From NCBI GenBank assembly GCA_005881495.1, contig VBHI01000325.1, forward strand, positions 46,104 to 110,103: a stretch of DNA of 64,000 nucleotides, written 5' to 3'. A program made the translations under genes and the position numbers. Under the pieces are notes generated by a model. That model made no database searches, was not told the DNA's origin, and worked only from the letters and a program-made list of their open reading frames with translations. Positions 24,564 to 33,383 of this stretch are shown here, piece after piece (the stretch's first letter is position 1; every line of letters begins with the position of its first letter). The DNA comes from Chloroflexota bacterium. Its GTDB lineage: Bacteria > Chloroflexota > Ktedonobacteria > Ktedonobacterales > Ktedonobacteraceae.

Positions 24564-26300
24564 ATGTCAGAACGAAGGCAACAGAGCTGGTTTGTACCCT
24601 TGCGTGTCCGTTTTCGCTCTCCCGCTGAGCAAGCTCAATGGGAGCGTGACCATATCCTGCAGTCCACCCTGGGAGACAGCCAGACATTACCACCTCCAAT
24701 AGCCGACGTTGCCACAGGCTTAGACATAGAAGCACAGCGCCACACACGACAAATCAAGGAATTATTACGCCTGAGCAATATCATGCGCGCAGATTTGGGA
24801 TTGAGCGAGGTTCTTCAGCAAATTGTTGCCTCAGCCAGCATGTGTACTGGTTTCCGCATTCTGGTCGTTCACCTGATTGAAGATGGTGATGATTTTTTAT
24901 CTCCATTTGCCTTCGCAGGTATGTCTGAAGAGAACATCAATATTTTGCGATCGGTTCGTAGACCTGTCGAGCAAGTTCTCCGACTCATGCGGCCAGAATT
25001 TCGTATCAGCCAGAGCTACTTTATTTCGCACGAATATCTTCAGGACTTCGCGGATATTGTCTCTGTTATCAATAAGACGGTGGAGGACTATGAGTCGGGT
25101 GGGTGGCATCCCGACGATGCGCTTATTGTTCCATTGTTCAGCCCACGCAAGAAGAAGCTCTTAGGCTTTCTCTCCCTGGATGATCCCGAGGACGGTAAGG
25201 TTCCCACGATGGAAAGCATCGAGGTGGCCGAACTGTTCGCCAACCAGGCGGCCATCGCTATCGACAATGCGCGCATCTTCCAGGAAAAAGAGGCCGAGGT
25301 ACAGGTGCAAGATAAGGCGATTGCCACGCTCCTGGGCGATTTAGAGCGGATTCAACGTGGCGATCTGCGTGCGCGCATCCAATCCACCCATGAGAAGTTG
25401 CAGCCAATTGGCGAGGCGATTAACCAGATGGTCGAAGAGTTTAGCGGCATCCTGGGTAATGTGCAGACGGTCACACAGGCGGTAGATAAACATGCCCGCG
25501 ACGTCCAGCATAGCTCAGACCTCCTGGTGCGCGACGCCAGCCAGCAAGAGCGGCAGGTGCAGCACATCTCACGCGCCATCGATGAGATCGCAGGAACTAT
25601 GTCACAATTGTCGGCCAGCGCCTCGGAACTGTCGCGTGTCGTTCTTGAAGCCGTTGATGTAACGCTGGATGGACAGAGCGCCGTTGATCGTTCGGTCGAG
25701 GGAATGAGCCAGGTTCGTGGAGCGACGACCCTCTCCGCCCGTATCATGAAACGCCTGGGGGAGAGCGGTCAGGAAATAAACGAGACCATCCTGGCCATCA
25801 CCGATCTGACCACGCGCATGAACCTGGTAGCCCTCAATGCCGCCATAGAGGCCACGCGAGCTGGTGAACAGGGCCATGGCTTCGTGGTCATAGCCCAGGA
25901 AATACGTACGCTCGCGCTAAATAGTTCGGAGGCAGCAAAGAAAGTGGCCTCGCATATTCGCGCAATTCAACGTGAAACGACAGCTATCTCTCAAAGCGTC
26001 GAACATAACACACTTGAAGCGGTGAAACAGACCGAGCTGGTCACACAAACTGGCGTAGCCTTCGATGCGATCAGTGTCGTGACGGAACAGATGGCCGGCC
26101 TGGTGCAAGGCATCTGTATGGCAGCAGACAATCAAGCTCAAAGCTCACAACTGGTTGTCAGTGCCGTCGAGCAGATCGCACAAATGACCAGCGAGATTAC
26201 CCTGCATATGCGCAATATGCAGCAGTCTTTAGCACAACTGGTCGAGCTGACCAACTCCCTCAGCTCCCGATTGTCCGTGTTTCGGATTGCGGAACGCTGA
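24564..26300 (+). CDS. Soluble GAF-HAMP methyl-accepting chemotaxis-like protein
   Basis: Cytoplasmic signal transducer without membrane helices. A GAF-type sensor domain lies at about residues 60-235 (ASMCTGFRILVVHL ... VAELFANQAAIAIDNARI). A HAMP-like segment follows at about 250-300 (LERIQRGDLRARI), then the methyl-accepting signalling domain at about 320-575. The conserved hairpin tip is seen as LNAAIEATRAGEQGHGF. Its partner would be a CheA/CheW-type kinase complex, not present here. It could also act in non-chemotactic signalling. Confidence 0.9.
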   Translation: MSERRQQSWFVPLRVRFRSPAEQAQWERDHILQSTLGDSQTLPPPIADVATGLDIEAQRHTRQIKELLRLSNIMRADLGLSEVLQQIVASASMCTGFRILVVHLIEDGDDFLSPFAFAGMSEENINILRSVRRPVEQVLRLMRPEFRISQSYFISHEYLQDFADIVSVINKTVEDYESGGWHPDDALIVPLFSPRKKKLLGFLSLDDPEDGKVPTMESIEVAELFANQAAIAIDNARIFQEKEAEVQVQDKAIATLLGDLERIQRGDLRARIQSTHEKLQPIGEAINQMVEEFSGILGNVQTVTQAVDKHARDVQHSSDLLVRDASQQERQVQHISRAIDEIAGTMSQLSASASELSRVVLEAVDVTLDGQSAVDRSVEGMSQVRGATTLSARIMKRLGESGQEINETILAITDLTTRMNLVALNAAIEATRAGEQGHGFVVIAQEIRTLALNSSEAAKKVASHIRAIQRETTAISQSVEHNTLEAVKQTELVTQTGVAFDAISVVTEQMAGLVQGICMAADNQAQSSQLVVSAVEQIAQMTSEITLHMRNMQQSLAQLVELTNSLSSRLSVFRIAER

Positions 26301-26329
26301 AAAGAAAATAGCCTGTATTTTCTTAATGC

Positions 26330-27145
26330 CTAACTCCTGTACCAAAATTGATCCCACGCCTCCCAGAACGTATCAGCCGTAGATGTCACCGTGCGTGGAC
26401 CCTCTAAGCGCACGCCTGTTCGTCCCACGAAATCACTGGCGCGATCGGGCGTTGCCAGTTCCACTTTGAACGTCACAGGACTCGCCGTTTTATACGGTTT
26501 GGGCCAGTTGCGCAAACTCAGCGATTGCGCAACGCCCATCTCGATCAAGGAGCAGGCATCTTGGGGTGCCATGTTGCGCGACGAGAAGCGTCCCAATCCC
26601 GTCTTTACAGGTGCCGAGGTGACCTCGTCTCCCAGCAGGGCCAGAACCTCGCGGCAGGTCGCCTCGTCGCCGGAGACAAAGACCGCGGGAACATCCCAGC
26701 AGCCCGCGATAGCCGCCAGGATACCGCTCTCTCCTACCAGCGTATCGTTAATCCAGGCGTTGTACCAGGCCTCCGATGACACCGTATGGCAAAGCACTCC
26801 ATCGGGGGTGCCTGCCATAGCATGAGCGCCCACGAATAAGATGGCGTCACATCCCTGCTCGAAGGGCGTGATATAGCGCGCCCAGGGATAGCCGAAAATA
26901 TATTGCGCGCCAGCCTCCAGGCGGTCGGGCAGAAAACTTTTGAAACTATAAGCCCCACCTGCGCCATGGCAGTCTACCACCTCGATCTTGCTTGCTCCGG
27001 CTGCACGCGCGCCGCGGACGGCCGCATTCATCTCATCTGTATAGAGCTTTCTGCTCTCCTCATAAAAAGGCTTGCCCGCAGAAACCTGTTCCCATGTTTC
27101 GATACAAGAAATGCCTTCCATATCACAGAAAATAACGACGTGCAT
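26330..27145 (-). CDS. M55 family D-aminopeptidase (DppA-like)
   Basis: Zinc peptidase of the DppA family, which removes N-terminal D-amino acids from peptides. The N-terminus MHVVIFCDMEGISCI carries the Asp-x-Glu metal ligands. Later motifs are EVVDCHGAGGAYSF, FVGAHAMAGTPDGVLCHT (metal His) and FVSGDEATCREV. Length 271 residues fits. The next minus-strand gene upstream is a small membrane protein ending 12 bp before it. Confidence 0.92.
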   Translation of the reverse strand: MHVVIFCDMEGISCIETWEQVSAGKPFYEESRKLYTDEMNAAVRGARAAGASKIEVVDCHGAGGAYSFKSFLPDRLEAGAQYIFGYPWARYITPFEQGCDAILFVGAHAMAGTPDGVLCHTVSSEAWYNAWINDTLVGESGILAAIAGCWDVPAVFVSGDEATCREVLALLGDEVTSAPVKTGLGRFSSRNMAPQDACSLIEMGVAQSLSLRNWPKPYKTASPVTFKVELATPDRASDFVGRTGVRLEGPRTVTSTADTFWEAWDQFWYRS

Positions 27146-27157
27146 ACCTACTCCCTA

Positions 27158-27652
27158 TTATTTCGCTCCCTTTGGCTGAGCTTTCGCTTTTCTTCTTCTA
27201 TCTTTTAAAACGGGCGGCTCATATTCCCGATACAAGCGTTTTCCCACTCGCCAACCAAAATAGCCACCAAGCACCGCTCCAAAAAGAGTAAAAAAGGCCG
27301 TAGCAATGCGAATGGTGGTCGCGACATCAACATGCACCAGGAAACCAATCACATTGGCCGTCACTTGCCCTAAACCCATCAAACCGAGCAGCAGGCTGAA
27401 CAGGATACCGACCACCATACCCAGGCAGCAGCCGAGTGGCCCCCCATTTGTCTCGTACTGCGCCACCTGTGACACCTGTGACAGCGATGGACCAGGCTCT
27501 GTAGCTACAGGCGTATCGGCAGGTTGCAATTCATCAGCAGGGGGAGGAAGTTCATTCGCCTCCTCAACGTATTCCGGCTGTGCTCCGTACTCATTTTCTG
27601 GATTGTACTCATCTCCTGGATTGGATCGAGGATCGTAAGGTGGTACTGACAT
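27158..27652 (-). CDS. Hypothetical membrane protein with Pro/Glu-rich N-terminus
   Basis: 164 residues. The first 75 are disordered and rich in Pro, Glu, Asn and Tyr. Two membrane helices follow (about 75-105, GGPLGCCLGMVVGILFSLLLG, and about 115-140, TAFFTLFGAVLGGYFGWRVG), with a basic C-terminal tail. No named family recognised. It is separated by only 12 bp from the DppA-like gene and may share its transcript. Confidence 0.8.
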   Translation of the reverse strand: MSVPPYDPRSNPGDEYNPENEYGAQPEYVEEANELPPPADELQPADTPVATEPGPSLSQVSQVAQYETNGGPLGCCLGMVVGILFSLLLGLMGLGQVTANVIGFLVHVDVATTIRIATAFFTLFGAVLGGYFGWRVGKRLYREYEPPVLKDRRRKAKAQPKGAK

Positions 27653-27745
27653 ACTGTTCTCTTAGATGTATCGTATGCTCGTATCTACCGGGCTTTGCCA
27701 ACTATGAGCATAGCCCCGCAAGATAGGATATATGCTTACTATGAC

Positions 27746-28459
27746 TTAAAACGTGCCAAATTGACGGTCTCCGGCGTCGCCCAACCCGGGCACAATATAG
27801 CCAACGTCATTCAATGACTCGTCGAGTGCCGCCACGTAAATGTCGATATCGGGATGGGTCTGGGAGAGCTTGAGCAAACCATAGGGGGCCGCGATAATGC
27901 AAACATACGAAATGCGGGGAATACCGCGTAGTTTGAGGATATTAATGGCATCGATGGCCGAACCCCCTGTCGCCAACATCGGGTCTATAGCATAGGCTAC
28001 CTGCAGATCGACCTTGTGCGGCAATCGATTATAGTACTCCAAGGCCTGTAACGTGTTCTCATCGCGGCGCAGACCGAGATGCCAGACCTGGATATCGGGA
28101 ATGACTTCGCGGAAGGCTTCTGCCAGCCCAAGACCTGCCCTGAGTATCGGCGTCACGCCAATGCCACCGGCCAGGCGCCGCCCTATCATTGGCGCCATCG
28201 GCGTTTCAATGGGCGCAGGCTCCAGGGCCAGGTTTTGCGTCGCCTCATAAGCCAGTAGAGCTCCTATCTCTTTCACCAACCGGTAAAACTCGGGTGGCTG
28301 TGTGTTCTTATCGCGCAGGGCCGTCATCTTATGGGCCATCACTGGATGCGAGGAAAAATGCACGCGTGGAAGGTTTAATACTTCCTCTCGCAAAGGTTGT
28401 GGAATACCTGCCATGGGAAGGCTTGGACGCTCACCACTCTCTATACTTGTTTCTGCCAT
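27746..28459 (-). CDS. upp: Uracil phosphoribosyltransferase
   Basis: Pyrimidine salvage: uracil plus PRPP to UMP. Features include HPVMAHKMTALRD near the N-terminus, VTPILRAGLGL, the PRPP loop region IDPMLATGGSAIDAI and the C-terminal PGLGDAGDR(Q)FGT. It has about 25 additional N-terminal residues compared with the usual 208-210-residue enzyme. An AAGGAGG-like sequence precedes the ATG at 28459. Confidence 0.95.
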   Translation of the reverse strand: MAETSIESGERPSLPMAGIPQPLREEVLNLPRVHFSSHPVMAHKMTALRDKNTQPPEFYRLVKEIGALLAYEATQNLALEPAPIETPMAPMIGRRLAGGIGVTPILRAGLGLAEAFREVIPDIQVWHLGLRRDENTLQALEYYNRLPHKVDLQVAYAIDPMLATGGSAIDAINILKLRGIPRISYVCIIAAPYGLLKLSQTHPDIDIYVAALDESLNDVGYIVPGLGDAGDRQFGTF

Positions 28460-28686
28460 CTTGATTTACCTCCTTGTAAAACGAATTATCCTAGAACATT
28501 GTACCAGAGGTGACTAGAGTAATCGAATCCCTGCTGTTGTCCTGTTGTCCCACTTTAAGCTTTTTGTATGAGGAGGGTAGATGTAGCCTTTTTCGTAGCC
28601 CATAGGCACCAACTTAAGAGCGCAGATCTGTATAGCGGAGCAACTCCCCCCAACCGCTGCACATTCGAGAAGCGGAAACGAGTATA

Positions 28687-28714
28687 GTAGGGTTGACCCT
28701 AGCGGTCAACCTGA
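28687..28714. repeat. Diverged REP family 2-like palindrome
   Basis: GTAGGGTTGACCCTAGCGGTCAACC contains the inverted repeat GGTTGACC-CTAGC-GGTCAACC with the same GTAGGG leader as family 2. It lies in the 539-bp gap between upp and the ACT-domain gene, where no gene is supported. Confidence 0.55.
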
Positions 28715-28785
28715 TGGGGCGGTGGGATCTTTCAAGGGTAGGTATTTTGTGAAACGAGCAGGGAAGCGGGTTCGTCTCGTAGTCT

Positions 28786-28924
28786 CGTAGGGGCGGGGGT
28801 GGCAGGGAGGAAGGGTGGGGACCCTTGGGTCGCCCGGCGTCCGGTTCCCCTGCCGCTTCGCCCCTGCCCCCCATGGGCGACGCAAGCGTCCCCACTCTAC
28901 TCCTCACCTCTCCCGCCCCTACGA
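28786..28924. repeat. REPIN-like inverted pair of REP family 2
   Basis: The ends TCGTAGGGGCGGG and CCCGCCCCTACGA are inverted copies about 140 bp apart. Inside, GTGGGGACCCTTGGGTCGCCC (28815-28835) is matched by GGGCGACGCAAGCGTCCCCAC (28875-28895), its near-exact reverse complement. The central 39 bp is C-rich. This is the most complete family 2 element here and lies in the gap between upp and the ACT gene. Confidence 0.8.
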
Positions 28925-28998
28925 TTGTGACGATCTGCCCCAAAAAACCTACTGTTGAGAGACGGTGGGATCGGGCTCGTGATCGCTACATCGTAGCT

Positions 28999-29382
28999 CT
29001 ATTGACCAATGTGATGACCAGCCTGCTCCAGAACCTGCAAGGCTCGTTCCACATTCTGCTCTTTGATCAGTAAATAATCAGTCGCATAAGTAGCGATCGC
29101 CAGGACGCTGATTTCCGCCTCGGCCAGTGGAATAGCCAGCGAGGCATGGACGCCCGCTGCGGAAAAATCGAAGGCTCCCTGCACTTGCAGACAGCACCAT
29201 CCTCTCTCCGCCTCTATGTCATCTGGTACATTGTCCTGCTGGCAGACGATAGATAGCTCCTCATGTGTACGAGTCAACGAGACAAAGTCGCCCAATAGAG
29301 ACCAGTAGGGAATGTGTTTATCGGGATGTAACTGACAAACAGCATACTTATGTGGCAACAGTGATAGGTTTAATTTTTTCAT
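28999..29382 (-). CDS. ACT domain-containing protein
   Basis: About 127 residues with a two-ACT (CASTOR-like) pattern: ELSIVCQQDNVPDDIEAERGWCCLQVQGAFDFSAAGV and the final ISVLAIATYATDYLLIKEQNVERALQVL. Such proteins bind amino acids and act as sensors. The ATG at 29382 is chosen because AAGGAG lies 12 nt upstream; the longer frame to 29448 adds non-conserved residues. It stands alone on its strand. Confidence 0.85.
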   Translation of the reverse strand: MKKLNLSLLPHKYAVCQLHPDKHIPYWSLLGDFVSLTRTHEELSIVCQQDNVPDDIEAERGWCCLQVQGAFDFSAAGVHASLAIPLAEAEISVLAIATYATDYLLIKEQNVERALQVLEQAGHHIGQ

Positions 29383-29625
29383 TGGTTCAGATTGCTCCTT
29401 TATATACACACATTCCGCTGTTCGTGTTTCACTGGTGTTACTTGGCAAAGTATATGAACTTTAACCTTGAGGTACTACATACAAAATAGAAAAAATTCAT
29501 CGGGCTGTTTTGTGCACTTTGCACAGTACTTATATTACACCTGAGTATTCACAGAGAAGAGGTGAAACTTTTTTGATCATTTGCTGAGGAAAGCAACCAT
29601 GTGAATATGCAAATAATACAAATTT

Positions 29626-30444
29626 TTAGGTAGGCGTGTTTGGTCCACCAGGAACACGTAATTGATGCACAAACCCGGACCCGCCAAGAAACATACCACC
29701 ATCAACGTTGACGCACTTCCCACCTGCATATATCCAGGGACTGTCTACCTTTCCGGGCGGGCAGCCGAGCATGGTACTGATGGGGGTATGACCGTGTACC
29801 AGTTGTCGCCCTCCGAAGATGCTCAGAAAGCGGCGGGCGAACTCTTCGCCATTGGTCGTATCCATGAACGCTCCACGCCGGGCAAAATCCTCCAGCATTT
29901 CTTCCCAGGCTAACGCATCGCTCCGACTTAACAGCTTGTTGAAGGCAGCATTCACCTCATCAACGGTGCGTCCGCATTTGATATAGAAGGGAGCGTCCGC
30001 ATGCATGAAGAGGTAATCATCCACCAGGGCCATCGCGGGCAAATGAGCCATCCAATCGAGGTGGCGCAGTGTCAAACTGGCGATATCCTTGCGGTTTCCG
30101 CCGTTCTGTTTCCAGCGGGTCAGAAAATTGCTCCCCAGTCCCGTTGAGCGCCTGCCGAAACGATAGGCCGCGAGCAACATCATCTCATGGTTGCCCAGCA
30201 ACGACGCCACGGTGCCGCCAGCGGCAGCGGCTTCGGTCTGCAAGCGCATCACCAGGTCCAACACAGCAATGCCGTCAGGTCCACGATCGACAAAATCTCC
30301 CATAAACCAGAGTGTAGCTGTGCCCGCCTTCCAGGAGTGCTCAGTATCTATCAGTTGCGTATCCTGCAGCAACGTGACAAGCTTTTTCAGGTGGCCATGG
30401 ATATCGCCAATAATATAGATAGGTCGGGGAGATGGGATCTGCAT
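29626..30444 (-). CDS. Calcineurin-like metallophosphoesterase
   Basis: Ser/Thr phosphatase or Ap4A-hydrolase-like enzyme of the calcineurin superfamily. The metal motifs occur in order: GDIHGHLKKL, GDFVDRGPD, LGNHEMM, FMHAD and HGHTPI. Start is the ATG at 30444, at IYIIGDIHGH minus about 8 residues. The longer frame to 30492 adds a non-family segment. It lies 24 bp downstream of a Ser/Thr kinase gene read in the same direction, so the two could oppose each other. Confidence 0.9.
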   Translation of the reverse strand: MQIPSPRPIYIIGDIHGHLKKLVTLLQDTQLIDTEHSWKAGTATLWFMGDFVDRGPDGIAVLDLVMRLQTEAAAAGGTVASLLGNHEMMLLAAYRFGRRSTGLGSNFLTRWKQNGGNRKDIASLTLRHLDWMAHLPAMALVDDYLFMHADAPFYIKCGRTVDEVNAAFNKLLSRSDALAWEEMLEDFARRGAFMDTTNGEEFARRFLSIFGGRQLVHGHTPISTMLGCPPGKVDSPWIYAGGKCVNVDGGMFLGGSGFVHQLRVPGGPNTPT

Positions 30445-30516
30445 CAGTACTCTCTTTTTCTCCTGGTATATTGCAATGAGATATAGACTCACCGCCGAAT
30501 TCGATGCCCCGACTGT

Positions 30517-31428
30517 TCAAGCACTCGTATTGCCTGTTCCAGGTCCTTTTCTTGTATGAGCAAGTGGTGGCTCATAGGGCACTGGCTTGACCTCTTCCAG
30601 GTTGCGCAGATCATGGAGAAGATTGCTCACCGACTTGTAACGCTTATCCGGGTCACGACGAATGGCTCGCATCACTACAGTAGCCAGCTCTGGCGAGAGT
30701 TGCGGATTCATGAGGAGGATCGAAGGCGGGTCCTGCGAGACATGCTGGTTCATAATAGCAAAGATATTCTCTCCCTCAAACGGCGTATGACCACAGAGCA
30801 TTTCATACAGCATCACACCGACCGCATAAATATCAGAGCTAGCCATACCTCGCTCGCCCTTGAGCTGTTCCGGGGACATATAATCGGGCGTGCCCATTGT
30901 ACCCGATAGACCGCGCCAGGTTACGCGCCGCGCACCTTCGAGCAGAGCGATACCAAAATCAATGATTTTGATGTTGCCATCCTCTTGCATCATGATGTTC
31001 TCAGGCTTAATATCACGGTGAAAGATGCCTTGTGCATGGCAGTATGCCAGGGCATCACAAATTTGTAACGTGATGCGGATCGCCTCGGCAACCGGCAATG
31101 GATTGGGGGCATGCTCTTCGAGTACCGTGCGCAGGGTTTTCCCTTTGATATACTCCACTACCAGGTACTCTTCCGAGCGCTTTTCATCAGTATTGAGCAA
31201 CTGCTGCACATATGGGTGATGCAGGCGATTGCCAATCTCGGCCTCGCGCTTGTAGCGTTCAAAGACACCGATATTCCCAATTAAATCATCATTGGGGAAC
31301 TTGAGAACAACTTCTTGCTGATTGAATACATCACGCGCTAGATACACCCGGTTCATGCCCCCATGCCCCAGCATGCGAATAATTTCGTAATGGTCAACCT
31401 GTGTACCTGGTGTATAGGTTGTGGTCAT
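30517..31428 (-). CDS. Soluble serine/threonine protein kinase
   Basis: Hanks-type kinase. The glycine loop is LGHGGMNRVYLA, the ATP-binding Lys is in VVLKFP, the catalytic loop is HRDIKPENIM, the DFG motif is IDFGIA and the APE-like segment is MSPEQLKGE. The kinase domain fills residues 12-270, and a short Pro-rich tail follows with no membrane helix. All catalytic residues are present, so it should be active. A metallophosphatase gene follows after 24 bp. Confidence 0.94.
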   Translation of the reverse strand: MTTTYTPGTQVDHYEIIRMLGHGGMNRVYLARDVFNQQEVVLKFPNDDLIGNIGVFERYKREAEIGNRLHHPYVQQLLNTDEKRSEEYLVVEYIKGKTLRTVLEEHAPNPLPVAEAIRITLQICDALAYCHAQGIFHRDIKPENIMMQEDGNIKIIDFGIALLEGARRVTWRGLSGTMGTPDYMSPEQLKGERGMASSDIYAVGVMLYEMLCGHTPFEGENIFAIMNQHVSQDPPSILLMNPQLSPELATVVMRAIRRDPDKRYKSVSNLLHDLRNLEEVKPVPYEPPLAHTRKGPGTGNTSA

Positions 31429-31615
31429 CAGCTCTGCTTGCCTTTCTCCGGATTAGACAACAGTGTCTCGTGCCACTAGTATAGCATAGTGCTTTGTCCT
31501 TATCCAAATCCCGCCTGGATTGCAACCTCGGCTATCTATGCTATTCTAGCGCCATGATAGCAAAACTCCTATCCTACCAAACCACTAAATGCTACCGCAT
31601 GTAACGAACGGGGCG

Positions 31616-31825
31616 CTAAAGACCAATGAATGCCAAAACTAATGCATAAATCGCAATGGCTTCAGCAAAAGCCATCCCTAGTAACATTACTGGCAAGATT
31701 CTGGCTGCTGCCTCTGGATTTCGACCCAGTGCTTCCATTGCTTTTGCTCCAATAAGCCCGATGGCTAATGCCGGAAGTGCTCCTCCTAGCGCTACAATTA
31801 AACCTCCTGATAGAGTAATGTGCAT
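31616..31825 (-). CDS. atpE: ATP synthase F0 subunit c, stand-alone gene
   Basis: Two-helix proteolipid of the F0 ring, 69 residues. Helix 1 (GGALPALAIGLIGAKAMEALG), polar loop GRNPEAA and helix 2 with the ion-binding Glu in MAFAEAIAIYALV are all clear. The residue after Glu is Ala, so proton coupling is more likely than sodium. Start is the ATG at 31825 after GGAGGACATT; the longer frame to 32011 is not family sequence. No other ATP synthase gene is nearby, which is unusual for bacteria. Confidence 0.92.
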   Translation of the reverse strand: MHITLSGGLIVALGGALPALAIGLIGAKAMEALGRNPEAAARILPVMLLGMAFAEAIAIYALVLAFIGL

Positions 31826-32306
31826 TTTGTAATGTCCTCCTTTTTCACCAGCTCTACTTACCTTGTTTGAATCTCTTGCGCGATCTCGAACCGCTGCGGA
31901 CAGATCTCTTGAACTTGACTTTTTCCTGATGCAAAAAAACTCCCACTGTAGGCCAATTCCCCTGATCGGCACAAACAGTCCTCCATTTTGGAGTATAAGC
32001 ATTAGACTCACGCTCTTATCACATCTCCTCGCTTCACTCCCACAAAACCATCACAATGTTCATGCAGCATAATATATTACGGTTCTGATGACTGGTATCA
32101 TAATTCCCCGTACCGGAAACCGTCCAGGAATTTTTCAAAAGGCGGGTGTATAGTGCGACGTGGGGTTTATCTTAGTGAAGAGAGAGAAAGAATATGCAGA
32201 GGGTAGCATAGGAAAGTGCAGCAAAAAAGGGTTGGGCTTTGTAAACTAAGCCCAACCCTTTACGTAAACGACGCACTCCATTGTCCCAGGCGACTAGCAA
32301 CTAACT
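31826..32306. other. 481-bp gap, largely without recognised features
   Basis: No supported gene, RNA or repeat is seen except for the terminator at 32227-32266. Minus-strand transcription of atpE must start in this stretch. Confidence 0.6.
32227..32266 (-). terminator. Terminator of the 47-residue membrane ORF
   Basis: AAGGGTTGGGCTT and AAGCCCAACCCTT pair across TGTAAACT. Read on the minus strand it is followed by TTTTTT at 32228-32223, so it ends transcripts coming from the ORF at 32307-32450. Confidence 0.8.
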
Positions 32307-32450
32307 TTAACGTGCTTCTGAAGAGTCATCATCTATTAATGGTTCTAATAGACTATCTTGCCTGGAGAACTTTTTTAAAGTGTTAAAACTCAATCCGGTC
32401 AAGAAAAGGATGACAGCTATTAAAATGACGGACGCTACCGCTATGCCCAT
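32307..32450 (-). CDS. Small single-helix membrane protein, 47 residues
   Basis: On the minus strand an AAGGAGGG ribosome site is followed 4 nt later by ATG at 32450. The product is one hydrophobic helix (GIAVASVILIAVILFLTGL, residues 2-20), then KKFSRQDSLLEPLIDDDSSEAR, a basic patch and an acidic tail. TAA is at 32307-32309, and a rho-independent terminator follows within 80 bp. Ribosome site, helix and terminator together make this a real gene. The family is unknown. Confidence 0.72.
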   Translation of the reverse strand: MGIAVASVILIAVILFLTGLSFNTLKKFSRQDSLLEPLIDDDSSEAR

Positions 32451-32658
32451 GTATCCCTCCTTGGGTAAAACGTCACAAAAGTACAAAAGCAGTCATGTAA
32501 ACTGTGATAACAAACAAATACAATTATATCATAGGATGGCAAACACATCAGCTATATGACCGTGTTTTTGTTCCTCTTGGAGGGCACCACTTGTTCCTCT
32601 GGAATAGCACCATTTTCCTCATGAGTTTCTAATTCCTTCTCTGTCCGGCAACTCTTTA

Positions 32659-33060
32659 CTAAGTAATATGCTTAATACGATTCCACAAGTTGATGATTAT
32701 CTTCTGCACTTGCAATGCAGTGGCTAGTGCGAGTATGTAACTCGCAATTCCAATACCAATTGCCCACAGGAGGGAATTAGTGAAAACCCAAGCCAATAGG
32801 CTCATACACAAAAAAAGCAATGGACCCGGCAATACAGCGAGAGTGAGCAACCGTATCGCTATCGGAATGTCTTTGCTCTGTAGTAGTGTCAGGGCTAACA
32901 CAATACATCCAGAGATAATGAACAAACAGATGGCCACCAATATGGTCAATGCCAAAGGCGACACTTGTTTCCCCTTTCTGATGATGGGTATTCTTTTCTT
33001 CCTTGCGAACCGGCGAGGCCCGGCAAACAATAAAAGCACATCCACTAAAGGACTGGACAA
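32659..33060 (-). CDS. Hypothetical small membrane protein
   Basis: 133 residues with a basic N-terminal segment (RRFARKKRIPIIRKGKQ) and three predicted membrane helices at roughly 35-60, 70-95 and 97-120. No recognised domain. It is divergent from the DUF503 gene, the two ATGs being 28 bp apart, so their promoters must overlap. Confidence 0.65.
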   Translation of the reverse strand: MSSPLVDVLLLFAGPRRFARKKRIPIIRKGKQVSPLALTILVAICLFIISGCIVLALTLLQSKDIPIAIRLLTLAVLPGPLLFLCMSLLAWVFTNSLLWAIGIGIASYILALATALQVQKIIINLWNRIKHIT

Positions 33061-33082
33061 CCTCGAAAAAGAGTACTATACT
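33054..33082 (+). promoter_or_regulatory. Promoter of the DUF503 gene, leaderless
   Basis: TGGACA (33054-33059), 17-nt spacer, TATACT (33077-33082). The ATG begins at 33089, six bases after the -10, where transcription would be expected to start. No ribosome site is present. Confidence 0.6.
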
Positions 33083-33088
33083 CGCGCC

Positions 33089-33379
33089 ATGATTATAGGA
33101 GTATCTCAGATTACGTTACATCTGCCTGATAGTCAATCGTTAAAAGATAAACGGCAGATCATTAAATCTATTCTAGCCCGCGTTCGTAACCGCTTTGAAG
33201 TAGCAATTGCCGAGGTCGAGGATCAAGACCGCTGGCAGATCGCTGTTCTTGGCCTCAGTTGCGTGAGCAATAGTAAGCAGCACTCTGAAGAAATATTGGA
33301 GCGCGTCCGCCGTTATATTGAAGAGACCCGTCCAGATATTGTCGTCAGCAATGTTGAAACTGAAATGATTACCTGGTAA
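33089..33379 (+). CDS. DUF503 family protein
   Basis: 96 residues. The family pattern GVSQITLHLPDSQSLKDKRQIIKSIL...RVRNRFEVAIAEVEDQDRWQIAVLGLSCVSN is clear. DUF503 proteins are small and often sit near ribosome or translation genes; their function is not established. Start is the ATG at 33089; the longer frame from 32780 is the antisense shadow of the membrane protein. The next gene begins 4 bp after its stop, so it is in one transcript with the glycan genes. Confidence 0.9.
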   Translation: MIIGVSQITLHLPDSQSLKDKRQIIKSILARVRNRFEVAIAEVEDQDRWQIAVLGLSCVSNSKQHSEEILERVRRYIEETRPDIVVSNVETEMITW

Positions 33380-33383
33380 ATAT

